A stretch of 64,000 nt of DNA from the NCBI RefSeq assembly GCF_002115745.1, contig NZ_JFKB01000001.1, positions 434,001 through 498,000 on the forward strand. Direction: 5' to 3'. Made by a program: the position numbers and the translations under genes. This document shows positions 1-8,370 of the stretch, one piece after another; positions within the stretch are counted from its first letter, which is position 1, and every line of letters begins with the position of its first letter. The stretch is from Thalassospira alkalitolerans. GTDB lineage: Bacteria; Pseudomonadota; Alphaproteobacteria; Rhodospirillales; Thalassospiraceae. Below the pieces are notes generated by a model, which made no database searches, was not told the DNA's origin, and worked only from the letters and a program-made list of their open reading frames with translations.

Positions 1-286
1 CGTCGTACAGGAACGTATTTAGCGCACGGGCGCGTTGTTTGACGCCGCGCTCTATCTTTCGCCATTCGTTGGCTGTGAAAATACGTGGAATAAGGTCGAA
101 CGGGATCAGTCGCTCTGGATCGCCACCTTCGCCATAGACCGAGAAGGTGATACCGATTTTGCGAAAGAGTGTTTCTGCTTCCAGTCGCTTTTGCTGAAGG
201 ACTTCCGGCCCGCTGGCCTCCATCCAATCAACCAATGCGCGATAAGGTTCGCGTACTTCATCGTTCATCATCATTTCGTTGAACAT
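1..286 (-). CDS. Circularly permuted ATP-grasp family protein, N-terminal part (runs off the window)
   Basis: Reading the minus strand from an ATG at 286 gives about 95 residues. They contain a run of the type GITFSVYGEGGDPERLIPFD followed by IPRIFTANEWRKIERG and RARALN. This is the characteristic N-terminus of the circularly permuted ATP-grasp type 2 proteins (DUF404/DUF407 group). These are usually about 470 residues and often sit beside an alpha-E domain protein and a transglutaminase-like protein. The start is supported by an AAGGGGAG Shine-Dalgarno about 5 bases upstream. The catalytic part lies outside the window, so the substrate cannot be guessed. The family match is recognised from pattern only. 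Confidence 0.8.
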   Translation of the reverse strand, partial: MFNEMMMNDEVREPYRALVDWMEASGPEVLQQKRLEAETLFRKIGITFSVYGEGGDPERLIPFDLIPRIFTANEWRKIERGVKQRARALNTFLYD

Positions 287-364
287 GCACACTCCCCTTG
301 TTTGTCCTTTGATTAAGGCGAGTGTCAGGGGTGCGGTCAAGGGTGTTCACGGTTGAAATGGTTC

Positions 365-397
365 TTTTTTCGGCAAAATTGACCTTTGCCGAAAAAA
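365..397 (-). terminator. Terminator of the cbiX-cobM operon
   Basis: A perfect 13-bp inverted repeat (365-377 and 385-397) has a 7-base loop and arms that end in runs of six T/A. It lies about 40 bases past the cobM stop codon. Because both arms end in T or A runs, it could stop transcription from either side. Confidence 0.85.
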
Positions 398-438
398 TGA
401 ACTTGGCTGTTTGGCCGATTGTGCAAAAAACGGGCGTT

Positions 439-1209
439 TTACAATTCGGCGGGCTTCTTGGGCCGCAAAACATGGTGATGATCGGCGGCATAAAGCCGGG
501 AATCGGTGAAATCCTTACGTCCAAAGACCTCGCCGACCATGATCAGGGCGGTACGGGTAATGCCGCTGCCTTTTACCTTGGCGCGGATATCCCCAAGGGT
601 CCCATGAATGAATTGCTGGTCGGGCCAGGTCACGCGATAGGCGACGACAACCGGGCAATCTTCGCCGTAATGGGGCACAAGATCACGAACCACATTAACC
701 AGATTATTCACCGACAGATGCACAGCAAGGGTTGCACGCGCCCGGCCAAGTTCGGCCAGACTTTCGCCGTCGGGCATGGCGGATGATCGCATGGTCGTCC
801 GGGTCAGGATCACGGTTTGGGAAATATCGGGCAGCGTCAGTTCCGCACCCAGTTCTGCCGCAGTGGCGGCATAGGCCGAAACACCCGGCGTGATATTGAA
901 GGGGATGCCAAGATCATCCAGTCGGCGGATTTGTTCGGCGATTGCGCCATAAATCGACGGATCACCGGAATGAACGCGTGCAACGTCTTGGCCCTTGGCG
1001 TGCGCGGTTTCGATCTCGGCCAGGATTTCATCCAAATTCATTGATGCAGTGTCGATAACACGCGCATCTTTTGGCGCGGATTTGACGATTTCTTCGGGTA
1101 CCAGTGACCCGGCATACAGGCAGACCGGGCATTTTTCGATCAGTTTAAGGCCACGAACGGTAATCAGGTCCGGGGCGCCGGGACCGGCACCAATAAAATG
1201 AACGGTCAT
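439..1209 (-). CDS. cobM: Precorrin-4 (or cobalt-precorrin-4) C11-methyltransferase
   Basis: 256 residues, the usual length for CobM/CbiF, a SAM-dependent methyltransferase of the corrin ring. The N-terminus has the family motif FIGAGPGAPDL (residues about 5-15), followed by the CLYAGSLVPEEIV stretch typical of CobM. Its start codon shares one base with the stop of the upstream CbiG-CobJ gene (TGATG), so the two are translationally coupled. It is the last gene of the six-gene minus-strand B12 operon. Whether the substrate carries cobalt depends on the route used. The presence of CbiX, CbiG and CbiD argues for the cobalt form. Confidence 0.95.
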   Translation of the reverse strand: MTVHFIGAGPGAPDLITVRGLKLIEKCPVCLYAGSLVPEEIVKSAPKDARVIDTASMNLDEILAEIETAHAKGQDVARVHSGDPSIYGAIAEQIRRLDDLGIPFNITPGVSAYAATAAELGAELTLPDISQTVILTRTTMRSSAMPDGESLAELGRARATLAVHLSVNNLVNVVRDLVPHYGEDCPVVVAYRVTWPDQQFIHGTLGDIRAKVKGSGITRTALIMVGEVFGRKDFTDSRLYAADHHHVLRPKKPAEL

Positions 1210-3173
1210 CAGTTTGCCTTATCGTTTTTGGGGGCATAGGATGCATTTGCATCAGATCCACTGCTGTGGACCGGTGCATTGGCCGCATCCGGGCCCTTTT
1301 TTTCATAGCCGCGCGGGGTATAAACCCAATTGTTTTCGCCGCGTGTGATATGGCGGCTATTGCTTGATCCGACCAGAACAGTGGTCAGCATGTCGACCAT
1401 ATCAACTTCAAGTTTCGAAAGCGGAACGATTGTTATTTTCTCGTCCGGGCGGCCAAGTTGACGGCCAAGCACCACGGGCGTTTCCGGTCCGCGATGATCA
1501 AGCAATATGTCGCGGGCTTGCGCCAAAAGGTCGCGGCGGCGTTTGGAAACCGGATTATAGAAAGCAATGACAAAATCGCCTTCAGCCGCGGCTTTCAGGC
1601 GACGCAGGATATCGTCGCGCGGGGTCAAAAGATCAGATAGTGAAATCGCACAAAAATCATGGCCCAATGGCGCGCCAATCCGCGATGCCGCTGCCTGAAG
1701 CGCTGAAATGCCCGGTGATACCTGAATGGCAACCCGGTTCCAATCCGAACGATCTTCGCGGTCCAGCAATTCAAAGACCAAAGTTGCCAAGGCATAAATT
1801 CCGGCATCACCCGATCCGATCAGGGCGACATCCTTGCCGGTTGCGGCAAGTTCCAGCGCGTGTCGCGCGCGGGCTTCCTCGGCACCAAGATCAGAATGAT
1901 GGCAAGATTTGCCATCGATCAGCGGGCCGAGAAGATCCAGATACATTTGATAGCCGACAATATCGGTCGCGCGCGAAATCAGGCTGCTGGCCTCGGGGCT
2001 GCGCCAGCCGGGCTGACCCGGGCCAATACCGACAATCGACAGACGCCCTTGGGAACAGCCGATATTGGATGGTTTAATATCGTCCGTTGAAAGCCCGATG
2101 GCGCAAGTCGCCCGTTTTGATTTCTTTTTCGAAACGACCAAGGTGCCATTCGGGCCCGCCGCAGCCAATGCCGCACCTTCTGCGACGCCGTGACAGCCGG
2201 TTTCGGCAAACACAATATCGGACGGATTGGCAAGACGAGGTGCCTCGGCCTCCAGCGTTGCGGCGTCATAAAACCGGGCCGGAACGCCAAGGTGGCTTGC
2301 CAAGGCATGAACGGCGGCCTCGTCGGATTTAAGGTCAATCGACACTACACAGGAAACGCTGTGCGGGCTTAGATCATTTGCCGCAAGGGTATCGGTTGCC
2401 AGTTTGATCAATTCGTCGGGTTCGCAATGGCGTTCGCATCCGACGCCAAGGCTGATGACCGGCGGATGATAGATAATTTCAGGGATGCCGGTTTCGGCGG
2501 TATTTTTGACAATTGCTTTTGGCGTTGCGCATATGCGCACCTTGCCATTGTCACTGCGCTCGATATTGCTGTTGGTCAACCAGGCGGCTGATCCGGCCTC
2601 GATTTCAAATCTTGCGATTTCACCGGCCAAAAGGGCGGCGGTGGCCGGTTTGACCGCATCCGGATTGGCAAGATGCCAGCCGACTGGCGGTTCATCAAAC
2701 GCCAGACCCAGCATGGCATCGCCCGGCGTGGTGATTGCGGCCTGCCCGCCCAGCCGTTCGGCCAAATCACGGACCAATCGGTTGCCACCATGATGGCCGC
2801 CCAAAAGCGGGATAAACATGCTGCCTGCTTCGTCCACGGCGATCACAGCCGCGTCTTGCCATTTTCCGGCCAAAAGCGGGGCAAGCGCCCGGATTAAAAT
2901 GCCCGATGCACAAACGCCGATAATCACATGATCGGCGGAAAATGTTTGTTGCAAATGCGTAATGGTGTTGTCGAAGGCCACATCGACATCGCTTGTGGAA
3001 ACGCGTGTACGCAATCCATGAACGGATGCACCTTGCAGGCTTGCGGCAATGCGTTTGGCGGTTGGAAGGGCGCGTTGGGTCAGGCAGATGACCGCAATCG
3101 GGGCAATCGGGCCGGTTGGCAGGATCGGGTTGGTGTTTTCGGAAGCAGGAATATCTTGGGTGGTCATCGCCAT
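1209..3173 (-). CDS. cobJ: CbiG-CobJ fusion: cobalt-precorrin-5A hydrolase / precorrin-3B C17-methyltransferase
   Basis: 654 residues, about twice the length of a lone CobJ. Residues about 20-150 match the CbiG N-terminal domain (VIIGVCASGILIRALAPLL, then LLGGHHGGNRLVRDLAERLG). Residues about 235-365 match the CbiG C-terminal/CobE domain (SLGVGCERHCEPDEL, then FAETGCHGVAEGAAL). From about 375 to 625 it is CobJ/CbiH, with IVGIGPGQPGW for SAM binding and later SSNSRHITR. CobJ performs ring contraction with C17 methylation; CbiG opens the lactone and releases the extruded C2 unit in the cobalt-early route. The gene overlaps cobI by 10 bases and cobM by 1. An ATG with GGAGA upstream sets the start. 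The intact CbiG N-terminal domain matters, because late-insertion organisms usually have only CobE. Confidence 0.93.
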   Translation of the reverse strand: MAMTTQDIPASENTNPILPTGPIAPIAVICLTQRALPTAKRIAASLQGASVHGLRTRVSTSDVDVAFDNTITHLQQTFSADHVIIGVCASGILIRALAPLLAGKWQDAAVIAVDEAGSMFIPLLGGHHGGNRLVRDLAERLGGQAAITTPGDAMLGLAFDEPPVGWHLANPDAVKPATAALLAGEIARFEIEAGSAAWLTNSNIERSDNGKVRICATPKAIVKNTAETGIPEIIYHPPVISLGVGCERHCEPDELIKLATDTLAANDLSPHSVSCVVSIDLKSDEAAVHALASHLGVPARFYDAATLEAEAPRLANPSDIVFAETGCHGVAEGAALAAAGPNGTLVVSKKKSKRATCAIGLSTDDIKPSNIGCSQGRLSIVGIGPGQPGWRSPEASSLISRATDIVGYQMYLDLLGPLIDGKSCHHSDLGAEEARARHALELAATGKDVALIGSGDAGIYALATLVFELLDREDRSDWNRVAIQVSPGISALQAAASRIGAPLGHDFCAISLSDLLTPRDDILRRLKAAAEGDFVIAFYNPVSKRRRDLLAQARDILLDHRGPETPVVLGRQLGRPDEKITIVPLSKLEVDMVDMLTTVLVGSSNSRHITRGENNWVYTPRGYEKKGPDAANAPVHSSGSDANASYAPKNDKAN

Positions 3174-3928
3174 GCGTCTCCGCGACGGTGGATCAGGATC
3201 ATCGAAAAATAAGGGGCCGTGGCATCAATCGGCAGATCCCCCAGCGGGATCATTTTCTGGGTTTCAAGCGTCGCGCGTTCGATGTAGCGCGCCCGGTCGG
3301 TCAGGCCAAGTTCTTCGATCACCTTGCGGACCTTGGGAAAATGGCGGCCAAGCTTGATGATGGCGGCGGCGTCGGTGTTGCCAAGCTGTGCCCTCAGACG
3401 ATCTTCGGAAAGCGGGCCGGGAATAACCTGCAAGACGTCGTTTTTGGCGGCAAGCGGTGCGCCAAGCTGGGCGGCACAGGCCATCATTGAACTAACCCCC
3501 GGAACGGTTTGTACCGGGTGCCCGGCCTCGGCAAGGCGGCCAAACAGATACATAAAGCTGCCATAGAAGAACGGATCGCCTTCGCACAGCACGGCAACGC
3601 TTTTGCCGGCTTTTAGATGTTCACCGATTTCAAGGGCGGCTTGGTCGTAAATCGGATCGGCCGGTTCACCCATGGTGATGCGAATGGCGATCTCGATACG
3701 GTCGTTCTGGCTGTTTCCGGCAAGATGCGGGGCAATGATCTGGCGCGCCAGACTGGCACCGTCTTCAAGTGCTGGATAGGCAATAACATCGGCCTTTTGC
3801 AATATGTTATAGGCTTTTAGGGTAATAAGATCGGGTTCGCCCGGGCCGATGCCAAGGCCATAGGCCGTTCCTGCCACAGGCAATTGGCCCGGAAGGGCGG
3901 GGGCAGGGATATTGGCCGTGTTGCTCAT
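3164..3928 (-). CDS. cobI: Precorrin-2 (or cobalt-precorrin-2) C20-methyltransferase
   Basis: 254 residues. After a short non-conserved N-terminus, GLGIGPGEPDLITLKA at residues about 24-39 is the SAM-binding loop of the tetrapyrrole methylase fold. EGDPFFYGSFMYL and TVPGVSSMMACAAQLGAPL are typical of CobI/CbiL. The enzyme adds the C20 methyl group to precorrin-2. It overlaps cobL by four bases at its start and the cbiG-cobJ fusion by ten at its end. The start ATG has GGAGTG upstream, within the cobL 3' end. Confidence 0.95.
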   Translation of the reverse strand: MSNTANIPAPALPGQLPVAGTAYGLGIGPGEPDLITLKAYNILQKADVIAYPALEDGASLARQIIAPHLAGNSQNDRIEIAIRITMGEPADPIYDQAALEIGEHLKAGKSVAVLCEGDPFFYGSFMYLFGRLAEAGHPVQTVPGVSSMMACAAQLGAPLAAKNDVLQVIPGPLSEDRLRAQLGNTDAAAIIKLGRHFPKVRKVIEELGLTDRARYIERATLETQKMIPLGDLPIDATAPYFSMILIHRRGDAWR

Positions 3929-5190
3929 ACTTTCACTCCGACATAGTGGGTGACGGGGGCAAGGTTGCTCCAGCCCTTAAAATTACCGCGCGGCACCAGC
4001 CGGGAAACCGACAGGCGCGACAGCGTGCCACCGTTTTTATTGTAAAACCGTAATAATTCTTCTTCACCCTCAAGCGTCACGGTATTGGCTACCAAACGCC
4101 CATGGGGTGGTAGCAGCACCCAACAGTGATCCAGAAGGCCGGGCGTGGTAATGCCGCCGCCGATAAAAATCGCGTCGGGGTCTTGTTCTGATGTGGCGGT
4201 AGGCAGGGTTTCGGCAAGGATATCTTCGATCCCCTGATGGCGAATGATCAGATCGGGGGTGCCAAGACGAATGGCATTTTTTCGGATTATATCGCAGCGT
4301 TTTACGTCGCGTTCAATGGCAATGGCCCGGCCACCGGCCCGCATCCATTCAATCGAAATCGATCCGCAACCAGCACCCAGATCCCAAAGCATCGCATCGC
4401 GCCAAGGCGTAAGTGACGCAATGGTTTGGGCGCGGATTTCCGATTTGGTAATCATGCCGTCATGGATAAATGCATTATCGGGCAATCCAGGCCCATTACC
4501 CAAAATCGTGGCTTTGGGGCCTGCGATCAGATCGATCATGATCAGGTTTAAGGGATCAATGGGTTTCACGTCTGGCATCGAGGTTGCGGTACCTTGCCAG
4601 GTTTTTGCCGTTTGGGTCGTGATGCGTTCCTGTGTGCCGCCCAACCGTTCGCAAATCGTCATGCGGCTTTGATCAAAACCGGCTTCGCATAACATGACCG
4701 CGACCAATGCGGGGGTACTGGCATCAGAACTTAGCGCAATCAGCTTGCCGCGCGGGCGCAAGTGCGATCGCAGGATTTCAGGAGCACGGCCATGCAATGT
4801 AATGATATCACAATCGGCCAATGCCCATCCCAACCGTGCCGCCGCCAGACTTATGCTTGATGGGTGCGGGATGACGGTGATTGATTTGGCGCCAAAATAA
4901 TTGACCAGCGTATTGCCGATGCCAAAAAACATCGGATCACCGCTGGCCAGAATGACCGGGTTTTGATCCAGACATTCTTCGATCAGGGGCATATTGGCGT
5001 CGAACGGTGTGATCCAGCTATTTTGTGTGGCAATGTTTGATCCGGGTAACATGGCGATATGGCGTTTTCCGCCAAAAATAATGCTGGCGGATTCAAGGAT
5101 TTGCCGGGCAATGTTCCCCAGCCCGTCATAGCCATCCTCGCCAATGCCAATCACTGTGATCTTGCCATTTATGGGCGATTGTTCATTCAT
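3925..5190 (-). CDS. cobL: Precorrin-6Y C5,15-methyltransferase (decarboxylating), CbiE-CbiT fusion
   Basis: 421 residues from the ATG at 5190, chosen over a longer frame because AAGGGGATG lies just upstream and the homologous part begins at once (ITVIGIGEDGYDGL). The N-terminal half is CbiE-like (C5 methylation). The C-terminal half, from about residue 240, is CbiT-like, with the class I methyltransferase motif LWDLGAGCGSISIEW (C15 methylation and C12 decarboxylation). The fused form is usual in proteobacteria. Eight bases overlap the end of cobH, and the gene overlaps cobI downstream, consistent with one operon. Confidence 0.95.
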   Translation of the reverse strand: MNEQSPINGKITVIGIGEDGYDGLGNIARQILESASIIFGGKRHIAMLPGSNIATQNSWITPFDANMPLIEECLDQNPVILASGDPMFFGIGNTLVNYFGAKSITVIPHPSSISLAAARLGWALADCDIITLHGRAPEILRSHLRPRGKLIALSSDASTPALVAVMLCEAGFDQSRMTICERLGGTQERITTQTAKTWQGTATSMPDVKPIDPLNLIMIDLIAGPKATILGNGPGLPDNAFIHDGMITKSEIRAQTIASLTPWRDAMLWDLGAGCGSISIEWMRAGGRAIAIERDVKRCDIIRKNAIRLGTPDLIIRHQGIEDILAETLPTATSEQDPDAIFIGGGITTPGLLDHCWVLLPPHGRLVANTVTLEGEEELLRFYNKNGGTLSRLSVSRLVPRGNFKGWSNLAPVTHYVGVKV

Positions 5191-5878
5191 TTTGCATCCC
5201 CTTTGCCGGGGGCCGGGATTGGTCAATGGTGCCATCGGGTGTTTGCCCCGGATGGGCAAGCCGTGCCAGTGCATTAACGGTTGCCGCCGTCACAGCGCTG
5301 CCACCAAACCGGCCGCGCAGGGTGATATAGGGAATATCCCCGGCATGTGTGATCAGGGCTTCCTTGCTTTCAAGCGCGCCAACAAAACCAACCGGCATGC
5401 CGATGATCAGGGCCGGTTTGGCCAATCGGTTTACCGAAAGGGCTTCCAGCAAATGAAAAAGAGCGGTTGGCGCATTGCCGATGGCAATTATTGCGCCTTC
5501 GATATGATTGTCCCAATCGTCGATTGCCGCGGCGGATCGCGTGGTGCCAAGGTGGCTGGCACGTGTGGCGTTACCATTCGCATTCAGGGTGCAAAGGATC
5601 GGATTATTGGCAGGCAAAAGGCGCGAAATGATGCCGTGACGGACCATTTCTGCGTCACACAGGATCGGTTTACCGTTTTGCAGGGCTTTGATGGCGGCGT
5701 TTGTGACGTCACTGCCATATGCAATTTTGTCGGCAATCTCGATCATGCCACAGGCATGAATGATCCGCACGGCAACGGGCCGCAAGGCTTCGGGAAAGCG
5801 GTCAAGATCGGCTTCGGCTTCGATGGTTGCAAAGCTTTGTCGATAGATTTCCTGCGGGTTTTGCAGATAGTCGAACAT
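5183..5878 (-). CDS. cobH: Precorrin-8X methylmutase
   Basis: 231 residues. It moves the methyl group from C11 to C12 to give hydrogenobyrinate (CobH) or cobyrinate (CbiC). The family's catalytic histidine is visible in RIIHACGMIEIADKI (His about 41). The stretch ILCDAEMVRHGI and the later PTALFHLLEAL are also family-typical. The start at 5878 has AAAGGTG upstream. It lies 35 bases after cbiX and overlaps cobL, so it should share a transcript with both. Confidence 0.95.
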   Translation of the reverse strand: MFDYLQNPQEIYRQSFATIEAEADLDRFPEALRPVAVRIIHACGMIEIADKIAYGSDVTNAAIKALQNGKPILCDAEMVRHGIISRLLPANNPILCTLNANGNATRASHLGTTRSAAAIDDWDNHIEGAIIAIGNAPTALFHLLEALSVNRLAKPALIIGMPVGFVGALESKEALITHAGDIPYITLRGRFGGSAVTAATVNALARLAHPGQTPDGTIDQSRPPAKGMQNE

Positions 5879-5913
5879 CGCGGCACCTTTTGCAGGTAAC
5901 GAAGGACGACCGG

Positions 5914-6915
5914 TTATGAACCGGTCGCTTTCTTGGAGTCAGCTTTGGTATCGGGGGCATGGCTGTGCGAATGCCCGTGATCATGTGAATGGTCATGATG
6001 GTGGTGACCGTGGTCATGTCCATGGTTATGCCCATCCGTGCCAATCCCCATCACATGATGATGATGACCGACCTGCGGGGTGCCCACATCGCCTTCAAAT
6101 CCGATGATCTGTTCGCGGTATTTGCACAGCTGGCAGTTCATATTGTTGTCGCCGGTATCGATTTCCGCCAGACGTTCGGCAAAGCTTTCAAGCACCAGCG
6201 GATGGTCGCGCAGATATTCGGCTTTGATAAATTCGATATCGGGGAATTCTGCGGCAACTTCGTCGGTATGGCTATAAATTCGGTCGATCAGAATGCCGGC
6301 AAACAGGAAATAGGGAAACACGACAACCCGTTTGTAACCAAGCTTCATGGCTTCGCGCAAGCCCGCATTGACCCGTGGATGGGCAACCCCGGAATAGCTG
6401 ATTTCGGTCCGGCCAAAGCCAAGGCCTTCTTGCAGCATGCGTGCAACCTTGTAGACATTCGAATTGGCGTCCGGGTCATTGGTGCCGCGCCCGACAACCA
6501 TCAGAAGAGTTTCTTTAAGGGGGACGCTGTCATCGACCTTTGCAAGGGCTTCTTCGATGCGATCAGCACTTGCCCGCAGAAGCTTGGGATCGATGGCAAG
6601 GTCACGCCCGAATTTGACATCGATATCAGGGTTTGTATGGGCGAAATTGTTTACTTCGCTCGGCAGGTCATTTTTGACGTGACCCGCGGCAAACAGCATA
6701 CCCGGAAGGGCATAGATCTTTTTGTGGCCCATGGCTTTAAGCTTTTCAAAGCCATCGCGTAGAATCGGTTGGGCAAATTCGAGAAAGCCGCTTTCGACAT
6801 CATAATCTGCCAGATGGGTCTGTTTCATCGTTTCAACCATGGCGTTGAACTGTGAAACAGCGCGCTCATCACGCGAACCGTGTCCGCATATCATTACGGC
6901 GCCTTTGGGGGACAT
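5914..6915 (-). CDS. cbiX: Sirohydrochlorin cobaltochelatase, long CbiX with CxxC motif and histidine-rich tail
   Basis: 333 residues with two chelatase half-domains. The first has the catalytic motif ICGHGSRDE (His12) and MLFAAGHVKNDLP (His79). The second (about 135-250) has VVGRGTNDPDANSN. Residues 259-264 read MNCQLC, the CxxC site that in long CbiX proteins is associated with an Fe-S cluster. The tail from 284 to 319 holds 18 histidines in 36 residues, a likely cobalt store or binding segment. CbiX inserts cobalt into sirohydrochlorin at the start of the cobalt-early route. It is first in the six-gene B12 operon, and AAAGGAG precedes the start. A role with another metal (nickel or iron) cannot be excluded from sequence. 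Confidence 0.93.
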   Translation of the reverse strand: MSPKGAVMICGHGSRDERAVSQFNAMVETMKQTHLADYDVESGFLEFAQPILRDGFEKLKAMGHKKIYALPGMLFAAGHVKNDLPSEVNNFAHTNPDIDVKFGRDLAIDPKLLRASADRIEEALAKVDDSVPLKETLLMVVGRGTNDPDANSNVYKVARMLQEGLGFGRTEISYSGVAHPRVNAGLREAMKLGYKRVVVFPYFLFAGILIDRIYSHTDEVAAEFPDIEFIKAEYLRDHPLVLESFAERLAEIDTGDNNMNCQLCKYREQIIGFEGDVGTPQVGHHHHVMGIGTDGHNHGHDHGHHHHDHSHDHGHSHSHAPDTKADSKKATGS

Positions 6916-7291
6916 AAAAGGCTGCTCCTTTGTCTCTCTCGTGTTTTTATGCGCGGCGGTTGTTGACCGCTACGGTACCCGTTGCCACCCCCGTTTTCAC
7001 CGATTGGCTTGCGGAATGCAAGCTGCAGCTGATTGAACATTGGTCGCTAAGGGGTGCGGATATGAAAATACCAGTTGTTGTGGTTTGTTCTATGGATATT
7101 TGCAGATGTTGTGGGGATGCCGTGGGGCGTTGGAAGTTGCGAAAAGTTCGGGCGTTATGATCGCCTCCTTGTTTTTGGGTACGTCAAAGGGAGGTATGAA
7201 GAAAATATAAAAAGTATGAAGTCGTTTTATCAAAGCCGGATCAAATTGGCAAATCGTCATGATATTTCATTCATTTGTTAGCAGGGCCCCC
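6916..7291. other. Divergent intergenic region between cbiX and cbiB
   Basis: This 376-base stretch must hold the promoters of both flanking B12 genes. I looked on both strands for cobalamin riboswitch hallmarks (the cccccgcaact core and a B12 box) and did not find them. The half next to cbiB (7195-7290) is AT-rich. Short open frames here have no recognisable features and I do not call them genes. Confidence 0.5.
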
Positions 7292-8353
7292 ATGATTGTT
7301 GACGTGCATGGTTCCCCGCCGCACATTGCCACGATGGAAACCGTGATCACCGAATTTCTGATCCCGCAGGCGGGCTTTATGGGGCCGCTTTTCACTGTGC
7401 TGGTACTGGCACTGGTGCTTGATGCCCTGTGCGGTGATTTTCCGTGGTTATTTCGCCGCATGCCGCATCCGGTGGTTTGGGTTGGCAATCTGATTGGCTG
7501 GTTTGAACGGCGATTAAATAAACCGCGTTATGGTAATCGTGATCTTTTGATGCGCGGCTTGCTAACCAGTGTTGCGGTTATCGGTTGTGCTGCGGGTTTT
7601 GGCGGTTTGGTTCAGCTTATATCCTCGTTTGGCGGTATTTTTGTCATCGCCGATATCTTGCTTCTTGCGGTGTTGATCGCCCAAAAAGGGCTTTATCAGC
7701 ACGTCAGGGCGGTATCGGTTGCCCTGAAACGAGACGGGCTTTCGGGCGGGCGGATTGCGGTATCGATGATTGTCGGACGCGACCCAAACACATTGGACAC
7801 GGCCGGGGTTAGCCGGGCGGCAATTGAAAGCTGTGCTGAAAACTTTTCCGATGGGGTGGTTGCGCCGCTGTTTTGGTATGTGCTGGGCGGGCCAATCGGG
7901 CTTTGTGCTTATAAGGCGATCAATACCCTTGATTCGATGATTGGTCATCGCAGCGCCCGATATCTTTATTTCGGGCGGTTTGCCGCGCGTCTTGACGATG
8001 TGGTTAATTTTGTTCCAGCGCGGATTGCAGGTGCTGTAATTTGCCTTGCCGCGGTGATCGGGCGTAAAAGTTCCGGCGAACGCGCCTGGACGGTTATGTT
8101 GCGCGATGGCGTAAAACATAAATCGCCAAATGCCGGGTGGCAGGAAGCCGCCTTTGCCGGTGCGCTTGGCCTGTCACTTGCCGGGCCGCGCTGCTATGGT
8201 GCTGAACTGGTGGATGATCCCTATATCGGTGATGGGAGGCGCGATGCAAATGCCAGCGATATTGATCGGGCACTTACGCTTTACACAACGTCCTGCATCC
8301 TTAACGCGGCATGGCCGATCGTCCTGAAGGTCTTGTGGATCGGGCTGATCTAG
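7292..8353 (+). CDS. cbiB: Adenosylcobinamide-phosphate synthase (membrane protein)
   Basis: CbiB (CobD in Pseudomonas naming) joins aminopropanol phosphate to adenosylcobyric acid at the inner membrane. The frame shows hydrophobic segments and the conserved runs DALCGDFPWLFRRMPHPVVWVGNLIGWFE, split here as DALCGDFPWL and HPVVWVGNLIGW. It also has VSMIVGRDPNTLD, AAIESCAENFSDGVVAPLFW and AINTLDSMIGHRS, all diagnostic of the family. From ATG 7292 the length is 353 residues. Other in-frame starts are 7259 and 7334, and none has a strong ribosome site. The gene is divergent from cbiX and ends 17 bases before convergent hldE. Confidence 0.93.
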   Translation: MIVDVHGSPPHIATMETVITEFLIPQAGFMGPLFTVLVLALVLDALCGDFPWLFRRMPHPVVWVGNLIGWFERRLNKPRYGNRDLLMRGLLTSVAVIGCAAGFGGLVQLISSFGGIFVIADILLLAVLIAQKGLYQHVRAVSVALKRDGLSGGRIAVSMIVGRDPNTLDTAGVSRAAIESCAENFSDGVVAPLFWYVLGGPIGLCAYKAINTLDSMIGHRSARYLYFGRFAARLDDVVNFVPARIAGAVICLAAVIGRKSSGERAWTVMLRDGVKHKSPNAGWQEAAFAGALGLSLAGPRCYGAELVDDPYIGDGRRDANASDIDRALTLYTTSCILNAAWPIVLKVLWIGLI

Positions 8354-8370
8354 GTCTGATCCTGGGGTGT

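Noticed and set aside
5191-5274. Upstream extension of cobL by 28 codons
   Set aside because: It overlaps cobH deeply, has no family similarity, and ATG 5190 has a strong ribosome site.
5989-6762. Long plus-strand frame antisense to cbiX
   Set aside because: It is the complement of the His-codon-rich cbiX sequence; the CbiX motifs are unambiguous on the minus strand.
6930-7281. Short plus-strand open frames in the cbiX-cbiB gap
   Set aside because: No ribosome sites or recognisable protein features; more likely promoter region.
6916-7291. Second cobalamin riboswitch for the cbiX operon or cbiB
   Set aside because: The cccccgcaact core and the B12 box are not present on either strand by eye.
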